DNA of 64,000 nucleotides from Holothuria scabra (Eukaryota; Echinodermata; Holothuroidea; Aspidochirotida; Holothuriidae): NCBI GenBank assembly GCA_037179385.1, contig CM074190.1, positions 6,090,284 to 6,154,283 of the forward strand, read 5' to 3'. Shown piece by piece: positions 57,437 to 64,000 of this stretch (position 1 is its first letter; each line of letters starts with the position of its first letter). The notes under the pieces were generated by a model. It saw only the letters and a program-made list of their open reading frames with translations, ran no database searches and was not told where the DNA came from. The position numbers and the translations under genes were made by a program.

Positions 57437-57687
57437 CCCTTTACTGTTGTGCTCCGATCGGGGCATATTTGCGCGCCTCGGGAGTGGGCAGAAAAGCGGA
57501 CGTAGCCCGCCCCGCATCGGCTTCCGTAGGCCATTGACCCCGTTACCTTAAACTATTGTCTCTCTCGTTGTTGTGGCCGAATTTTCGGGTAGCTACTCGC
57601 AGTTTCGAGCTCCGCGTGAAACAGTAAAGATGGGTGACAGCTGAGCTCTTGGCATGGGTCCAAAAGGACCCAAACAACAGTAAAGGG
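57437..57687. mobile_element. piggyBac-like MITE, 251 bp
   Basis: Inverted ends CCCTTTACTGTTGTG and CAACAGTAAAGGG, followed on the right by TTAA and preceded on the left by TTGAA (a one-base change from TTAA). CCC ends with TTAA targets are typical of piggyBac. The interior is GC-rich with several CpG (GCGCGCCTCGGG), unlike the flanks. Confidence 0.7.
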
Positions 57688-57954
57688 TTAAGACTAGTTA
57701 CTTGGTTTGTAGAGTTAATCCCAGGCCTATAGCTAAGGTCTTGTCCTATTCATCAGTAATACGAAGGACTGTGGTAGCCACTAATGTTATTGTTAGCCCA
57801 CACTGTATAGCCAAAATACATGTTTACAAATATGTGATGGTCTACAAATTTTCTGTTACAAAATTCTTTCATCATAAAGCCTTGTGTACACAATATTCAC
57901 AAAAATTTTGGTACAGTATGCGTAATGCACAACACATGCACATGCTGTTAGTTG

Positions 57955-58175
57955 GATAGAGTTTCCAACTTATTGGTCTAAGTTGGCCACTGCCCTTTTT
58001 CCAGTTGTACGTGGCTCACTCGCTTGTTTTCCCTGCTCCATTGCTTATGCGGAGCATCACGCACAACACAGTATGTTCCATTTTTAGTGTCTTTGGTACA
58101 TGTATGACTCCACCTGGGAATAGAACCCGGGCCTTCTGCGTGAGAGGCAAATGGTCTTACCGTTGGGCCAAACAT
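57955..58175 (-). mobile_element. SINE-1, full-length copy with tRNA-like head
   Basis: On the minus strand the head has an A-box-like TGGCCCAACGG, the string TTTGCCTCTCACGCAGAAGG and the B-box GGTTCTATTCCC, which is very close to a tRNA-Gly or tRNA-Glu. The body (GGAGCATAAGCAATGGAGCAG-type block, ACTGGAAAAAGGGC) and the tail (TTGGAAACTCTATCCAACTAA) match the copies at 20437, 10200 and 32493. RNA polymerase III transcription would start upstream of the A-box. No target duplication was fixed. Confidence 0.8.
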
Positions 58176-58337
58176 GTGGCCTCATATGCACATGCATGGA
58201 GCATCTGTACTTCGTAGCATACATGTACGTACGCACCAAGACATTATGTTGCTGTTGCTGTTGTACATAGAGTGTATACTCCACCTTCAATTACATATGT
58301 AAGCAAATCAAGTACAAAGAACAATTAGGGTTGTGTA

Positions 58338-58595
58338 TACACGAATCCGATTAGCGTTTGTTTTTAGGGACTGTAGGTGGCCATAAAAGGGGTCCATCAG
58401 CCTTAAACTGTCATTATTTATTGTTTACATGAATTTCAAACCCTCATATTCAGTGAAATTGGAGAATTTAAGATACAAATTAGTGTACAACCATCCATGA
58501 TACAGGTTAGCAAGGAAATCGAAAGATTTAAAGGTGATGGACCCCAGTTATGGCCGACTGAAACCAGACCATCACTTGCTGTCTGGATTCTTGTA
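58338..58595 (+). mobile_element. MITE-C, intact copy with TA duplication
   Basis: Left TACACGAATCCGATTAG and right (reverse complement) TACAAGAATCCAGACAG; TA on both sides (58336-58337 and 58596-58597) as for Tc1/mariner-type insertions. About 258 bp, non-coding. Reference copy for the family. Confidence 0.8.
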
Positions 58596-58599
58596 TAAG

Positions 58600-60097
58600 G
58601 TTTTGTCTTCTCATTTTGGTGCATCTAACATTCTCTATTTTCAATGTAAAACTTACAAATTACAGCCTTGTGTCTACATTTTAAACCAATTTCCAATGAT
58701 TTACACATAGCCATTCTTTGTTTGGGTCTGATTTGGTTTATGTGACCAGAACTTACACATTTATGGTAATATAGTTATATGCTGTACCCGTAGTAATAGC
58801 GTTAGGGTTACGGTTAGGGTCAGGGATATACACACTCAACCATACATGCATACGCATACAGTATACTCATCCTGAGTGGAAAAACAGGCTTTTTCTTAAA
58901 AAACAGTTTGAAATTGTGACTGTATTCCCACCATAACTTTTAAGTTTCAGAGCCCTCTGTTTAGTTCTGAGCCTTTAAAAGTTATGTCACTTCTGGGTTT
59001 CAGAAACCAAATTAGTACCCTTTTTTCATGGCTCTGTACGAAGGAAGGCTGCAGTTAATCTGTGTGCAAATTGTGACTGTAGATTTTGTGTGCCAGTAAA
59101 TAGCTGCAATGAAAAATGGAATAGCTAAAACTCCTAAGCCTGAAGATAAGCCCTTATTGTTTCTTTTTTTGATAGCCTTGGCCTTAAGTAGATACAACCA
59201 GTTAGAGGATGCAAGCTGTCCCACCTAGCTAGCACTAGCTATGTATGAATGCAATCCACCGAATTAATTAGGCATAAATTAGCCATCTCAAGATACATGT
59301 ATCTTTTGGATAAAAAATTTGAGAATGGAATTTCTTCATATATGAAAGAGATACTCAGACATTTTACCATTTATAAAAATGGCAATTCCTTCCAAAAGGA
59401 AAAAAATATCATCAAAGTCCAATAGGAGATGCAACTCTTTTGCAAAATGTTCTCAGTGTTTGCTGCAATTATTGCCTAGGCCTATGCAGATTGGTCTCTC
59501 AAGAGGCTACAAAGTAAAATTTGGAATTTGGCTCTGCTTAAAACCGAATTTTATAGAAGTTTAAAAGTTAAAAGTTAAAATGGAATTTTGTGATTTTTTA
59601 AGTGGAAAATCTGTGATACACCTCTGTCTGCAACACACCTCTCTTTAAACTACCGTTAAGCCTGTAGTATAGGCCTTCATGCCTGCATGCAGGTGAGCTA
59701 CACAAAGTCAGATGCACTGACAAAGAATTCCATGCATTGGTGCATGTGTGCATGCGTTATTTGAAACCCTGATGCCAAGGTTAGTGATGATGGTAACTCA
59801 TGCCAAGGCAGTTGCTGGGTTTTAGATTTCCCAGGTGTGCTTCAAATCATTTCCTTCAAAAAATTAGTGAGTGCCATAGGTTTGCTGTTCAAGAAGAACA
59901 AAGGAAAGGTGTGAGAAGACAGCAGTTGTTTTTATTTCACGCCTTTTGATTTCACTTTATTTTATATTTGCTTGATATACTGTATTTTGTGTTACCAATT
60001 TTTCCCAGTGAAATACAGATTAGCCTCTGTGGTATCACATCCTCAACTGTTTTGGAAGGTCTTGTCTTGTTGGACACACTGCTTGAATCAAACAAAA
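58600..60097 (+). promoter_or_regulatory. Upstream region of the photolyase gene
   Basis: The 1.5 kb before the first ATG. No TATA box or CpG island stands out. TTAGGG-like words (GTTAGGGTTACGGTTAGGG near 58802) are short and degenerate. A transcription start cannot be placed; a non-coding first exon may lie here. Confidence 0.3.
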
Positions 60098-60175
60098 ATG
60101 TCTGAAAGTACAGCGCAGAAGAGGGAAGGAGGAACTATGGAGAAAGAAGTGAAAGAAAAGAAAGTCAAAACTGAA
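60098..60175 (+). CDS. Class II CPD photolyase, first coding exon
   Basis: ATG (60098, context AAAAATGT) opens 26 codons of strongly charged sequence (MSESTAQKREGG, then EKEVKEKKVKTE) and ends at donor GAA/GTATGC in phase 0. The lysine/glutamate-rich N-terminal tail is typical of animal class II photolyases, where it is disordered and may carry a nuclear localisation signal. The next exon (60855) also begins in phase 0. An upstream frame is open, but this ATG is the first in good context that fits the family start. Function: repairs UV-induced cyclobutane pyrimidine dimers with light through FAD. Name not assigned a symbol because only the start is visible. Confidence 0.65.
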
Positions 60176-60854
60176 GTATGCTTATTTTAAGTCATGATGG
60201 TTTTGTTTGTCCTTCTATTATTTTCACATTAATGTCTGGCGCCATCTTAAACAAGCAACTAACTGCATGTAATGGTACTGCTTTTCATGTCATATTAATG
60301 AGTAAATACTTTATTTAAAACTGTTTGATGAAATTGCAAGGCTATCTATTCGTAGCATTGAAAGAAAACCTAAGCCCATCAAAAAAATTTGGAAAAGAGG
60401 TTCAAACCCAATTCAAGAGGAGCATACAGTAATTTGTCGGAGGGAAATTTCAACTGTTTTGCTGTGAACATGATGTAAATTGTGAAGTCAGATAAAACAT
60501 AGACCTATGTACTACCTGAAATACCCAACAATTTAATTTTTGGAGAGTGCCCCTCCTTTCAAATATTGAACTCTAGCAGTCTTAACAACACTGATGGATG
60601 GCTCTATTGTGTTTTTTTTTCTTGATGGAATAACCTAAATCACGTTGATACCATATTTTATTGTGATGAATTGTTCTGGTGAGGTTTAATTCAATTACAA
60701 GCAGGGACTGAGGAGATGGGGCGACCGCCTGACATTGCTGTTATATTGTTGAATATACTGGATTGCTTTGGTGATTACTACCCCCCCCCCCTATTTAAAA
60801 TTTGCTCTGTGGCCCCTGAAGTTTGTGTTTTCTTGACATTTTTTTGCTTAATAG
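60176..60854 (+). other. Photolyase intron 1
   Basis: 679 bp from GTATGC to TTGCTTAATAG. It contains a poly-C run near 60781 and no named repeat. Confidence 0.6.
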
Positions 60855-61038
60855 GATGGAGAGGATACAAGCCAGTCTTTAGCATCAAAGGTGGCTGCGA
60901 ACAGAATAAAATGTGCCGTATCTGTGGCAGAATTTAGCTTCAACAAACAGAGGGTACGGGTTATTTCAGATGTCAAAGACATGCCAGAAGACAATAAAGG
61001 AATCCTATACTGGATGCAAAGAGATCAAAGAGTACAAG
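60855..61038 (+). CDS. Class II CPD photolyase, second coding exon
   Basis: Acceptor TTTTTTTGCTTAATAG, 61 codons plus one base, donor GTACAAG/GTTTGT in phase 1. The string EFSFNKQRVRVIS followed by the acidic MPEDNKG and then ILYWMQRDQRVQ is the hallmark of class II CPD photolyases, in which the conserved start of the photolyase domain has (V/L)YW-M-RDQR-(V/x)QDNWA. The next residue pair should be D-N, encoded by the following exon, and the split codon starting with G fits. The following exons were not found in the remaining 3 kb, so the next intron contains at least two hAT-like insertions (61134-61293, 61916-63243) and runs off the window. Confidence 0.85.
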
Positions 61039-61133
61039 GTTTGTGATTCAATTGTATGTTTGCATAAAGTCACTTTGCCTGATCAGCAGACATGTATTAC
61101 TCCAGCACATATATAAGTACCTAGGACTCAACC

Positions 61134-61293
61134 CATAGGCATACAAGGGGGGAGGGGCACTTGCCCTACCAATTTGGGCAAAAGCAGATGGTCTATTTGG
61201 GCAAAACATTGGTAAAACATGATAAACGGTTACTTTATTTGGGCAAAAAATGCTCTTGCCCCCTCACAGAAAATAACCCTCTGTACACCTATG
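61134..61293. mobile_element. hAT-like MITE in photolyase intron 2
   Basis: 160 bp; ends CATAGGCATACA and TGTACACCTATG are inverted; flanks ACTCAACC (61126-61133) and GCTCAACC (61294-61301) agree at seven of eight positions. The interior repeats TTTGGGCAAAA three times. Ends resemble those of element E (CATAGGCGTAC), so the two may be mobilised by the same transposase. Confidence 0.75.
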
Positions 61294-61915
61294 GCTCAAC
61301 CCATGTGATTTTACTCTGTCAATAGAAGTGCTTCCACAAAATTGGCCAATATTCTATCTGATATTTTCCCTATCAATATGTTTACAATTTAACACTGTTT
61401 CACAGTGCAATTGAACATTCCTTATACCTGGTGGGCTTGGCCTCTGTACATGAACATTGCTGATTCATTGATATGATGTTCCTTTGAACTGGTATTCTGT
61501 ATTTATCAAACGTAAGCAATACATTCAATGCATTTTCAAAATTGGCTACCCCTTTGAGTGAAAATTGTAAATGATAAAAGCTTGGCTGAATCAGTTCACA
61601 TCACACCTTTGTGTTCTTCTTGTATTTGTCTCCAGACTAACTGAAATACGTACAGTACTTACAAAAACTCATCTTCAACTGGCATCATGGTGTATGCATT
61701 AAAGTGTACCTCAAGTCAAAAAATTAAACAGCATGAAAAATGAATTCTTATAGTTTTACTGCCATCTTTAAAGGACATTCTGGAGCTGATATATAAAATA
61801 CTGAAGTTTATTCACTCAACCTTACCTTGCGAAATAATTTGTGATCTTATTGTGGTAATACTCAAATTATAATCGTTGCATTTCTTTGTTTTTCTGAAAG
61901 TTCCCGACCTTGTAC

Positions 61916-63243
61916 TAGTGTTTGCACGGGTAACTCGGGTACCCGGGTACCCGCCCGCCATCGTATTACACGGTTCCAAATCTACTACCTGAATCTTAAA
62001 AAAAAAATGCATGCAAAAGGATCATCCCATTTACGCCATTGCCCACGGTAATGGACTAAAATATTTTGCCAATTTGGTAAACATTCTCCGAGACTGAGAA
62101 TGAAGAGAGCCCCTAGAAATTATGTGTAAGTTTGATAGTTGTCTGTACTTCGTTTCTGAAGTTGAAATTTTTATCAGCGTGCGGCCCGATCGCGCTATCG
62201 TCATGTAGTGGGTTACTTCTCACACATCACATGTATATTGCTTATAAACTTACTCGCAAGCAAGCTATCTGACAGCTGATTCAAAATCACATCGTACTGT
62301 TTCACGCAGACATAGCAAGACATACTGTATCACCCCTGCCCAGCTCGCAAAGACAGTGCCCGTAACGTTCAGCATGCTAGGTAAACTGAGCCTTGCATGT
62401 ATATACGATCTTATTATCAATACGGTATGCCACCTCGAGCATAATCCTCAAATATTTCTTAATGGTTAAAGGTGTCAGTTTTACGCAAATCAACACTTTG
62501 CCGCTATCTGCAAAGTAAAACGACATCAATGTAATAACACCATAAACATTCACAAAATTTTTTTTTAAAATAGGCCAGTATATATTACGTTATTTTGCCC
62601 CAAAATGGCGCTCGAGCAGACTACGAAGTTTATGTTTGAAAGTTATGTTACCCTGCCTGGATGTCGACACGAGGCTAGCTATGTAAGAATGTACATACCC
62701 CATTAGCGATAATTCCAACACACATTGCAAAGTAGTATGAGGGAAGTTCACAAACATGACGTTGTTTGTTTACAATCAGTAATTTTTGACGTGCAAGAGA
62801 ATACCATAATACAGGGCTCTGATTAGTTGATATTTTTAAATCAGTGGTTTAAAAGGAGAAGCTTCGAGCTCTTACTATGCTGGCTTTTCGAGTAGGAAAG
62901 CCTCCCAAAATTCAATATCAAATTGATATAGGCCTTGGGAAGTATAATTTTCTTATTTGACTGTTTTCTGTTACGTTTTTTTTTTACTTGTCATTTTGAT
63001 CTAAAACAAAACGAGACGATTAAACCTTCTAACAAATCAAATGTTTTTGAACTTGGGAACTGTGATCGCTATACCTATCCAATACAGATGTTAATGTTAC
63101 CATGCATGCATGTCTTATGGAGTATGCCTTACAAAATGCTCATATCTTTTAGTCACCGTATGTAACACCGGGTAATCCGGGTACCCGACGGGTATGGCGA
63201 TCGGGTACCCGGGTCCTAATTTTTAGTACCCGTGCAAACACTA
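61916..63243. mobile_element. hAT element, non-autonomous, 1.3 kb
   Basis: Inverted ends TAGTGTTTGCACGGGTA (left) and TACCCGTGCAAACACTA (right) are perfect over 17 bp and continue into GGGTACCC-rich subterminal sequence on both sides. A perfect 8-bp duplication CCTTGTAC flanks it (61908-61915 and 63244-63251). Both features are diagnostic of hAT. The interior is about 1.2 kb without a transposase frame. It lies in the second intron of the photolyase gene. Confidence 0.92.
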
Positions 63244-63619
63244 CCTTGTACCAAGGTGTGATAGCATTCATACCCATACAGGGTGATGTAATCAACCCTC
63301 TCTGTGCAAAATGCTATGCAAGCAAATAGGAAGTGTTCAAGGTGATAAGATCATACTTAATTTTAAAGGAAAACAAAGCAGGTTATGTGAGTTGTACAAC
63401 AAGAAAGTCACAATTTATGGGACTATTTATGGACTAGTCCATTTTGTGTGAATAAATTTCAGCATTTTATAACTTGGCCTATGAAGATGGGAGTTAGGCT
63501 GTTAGAATTAATTTTTCATGCTGTTAAATATATTTTTATTTTTTGATTTAAGGTACACTTTAAGATTTTTTGGGATAACAGTTTTAAAGCAGCTGTTTGG
63601 AAAGCAGTGACAGTTTTTG

Positions 63620-63659
63620 GTTCCTTGCGTTAGCAAAAGGAACCTATGTAGTCAGGTTG

Positions 63660-63696
<37 letters not shown>

Positions 63697-64000
63697 TGTG
63701 ACGCTAGCTTGGGTATGCTGTAACTCAACAAGGGAAAGTTGGATTAAATTGAAACTTGGTATATAGAAGTGCTGTAGTTTGAAGGTGTGCCCTATCGTTT
63801 TTGGTGGAGGTCAAAGGTCATTTGGGGTCACCAGAGGTCAAAAACTAAAAACCTTCTCAACATGATATTTCAAGGTAGGAAACTTGGATAGATGTCATAC
63901 TTAGTGTGTGGGTGTGTTATTGTGTAAGGATGAAATCTGATATGTTTGGTGAAGGTCAAGGGGTCATCTGGGGTCACCATGGGTCAAACACTGGAAAATG
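63620..64000 (+). repeat. GT microsatellite and GGTCA-rich repeat
   Basis: (GT)18 at about 63661-63697 is followed by two related units about 145 bp apart. Each contains a block of GGTCA words: AGGTCAAAGGTCATTTGGGGTCACC at 63810 and AGGTCAAGGGGTCATCTGGGG at 63954 (shown in part), with GGTCAAA and TTTGGTG/GTTTGG nearby. AGGTCA-A-AGGTCA is a perfect DR1 half-site pair. The pattern looks like a repetitive element continuing past the right edge. Confidence 0.75.

Noticed and set aside
58800..58830. TTAGGG-like telomeric words
   Set aside because: Only about three degenerate copies; too short for an interstitial telomere.

Overview
The window is eukaryotic nuclear DNA from an animal, AT-rich, with small exons lost among large amounts of repeat sequence. 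Spliced genes, a MACPF/AIG1-type immune-like gene, a class II CPD photolyase, several non-LTR retrotransposon lineages, a Penelope-like element, tRNA-derived SINEs and abundant TAGGCCTA-rich sequence fit a marine invertebrate, most likely a deuterostome such as an echinoderm. That last assignment is an inference from overall character, not from a diagnostic gene.

Genes. (1) A minus-strand gene runs from about 40478 down to 22708 in at least six exons. Read in order the exons give a MACPF-like domain resembling the stonustoxin/neoverrucotoxin family (40148-40478, 30367-30500, 27388-27772), a helical segment like the FAT-like domain of the same family (25769-26098), and an AIG1/GIMAP-type GTPase (23877-24265, 22708-22995). 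Splice phases match at every junction except one. (2) Just upstream on the same strand are three phase-0 exons of an unrecognised protein (43085-43204, 42871-43005, 42234-42488). (3) At the right end the first two coding exons of a class II CPD photolyase (60098-60175, 60855-61038) lie on the plus strand; the rest of the gene is outside the window.

Mobile elements make up most of the remainder. There are three foldback-type families with long inverted arms: FB-1 (1083-3123, 12506-12605, 28305-29029), FB-2 (6218-7445) and FB-3 (54838-56075, a hairpin with arms of about 520 bp). There are hAT-like elements with 8-bp target duplications (31430-33631, 51096-52604, 52737-52939, 61134-61293, 61916-63243), several MITE families named here A to F, and a piggyBac-like MITE. 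Retroelements are one CR1/Jockey-like LINE family (13.0, 35.1-38.0 and 43.7 kb), an L1/Tx1-like fragment split by a SINE (20-21 kb), two tRNA-derived SINE families, a young 216-bp retroposon with a perfect 17-bp target duplication (28020-28235), and a Penelope-like RT split by a 3.4-kb C-poor insertion (45.4-49.3 kb).

Layout: 0-5.5 kb palindromic arrays and composite FB-1; 5.5-13 kb MITEs, FB-2 and simple repeats; 13-22 kb LINE fragments, SINEs and MITEs; 22.7-40.5 kb the MACPF/GTPase gene with introns full of nested transposons and a 590-bp GAAA tract; 42-43.2 kb the unknown gene; 43.7-53 kb retroelement fragments and nested DNA elements; 54.6-56.1 kb AGGCCTA-rich DNA carrying FB-3; 57.4-64 kb MITEs and the photolyase 5' end. 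The genes show no sign of working together; no operon-like logic applies here. Many short ORFs in the window are translations of repeats and were not annotated.
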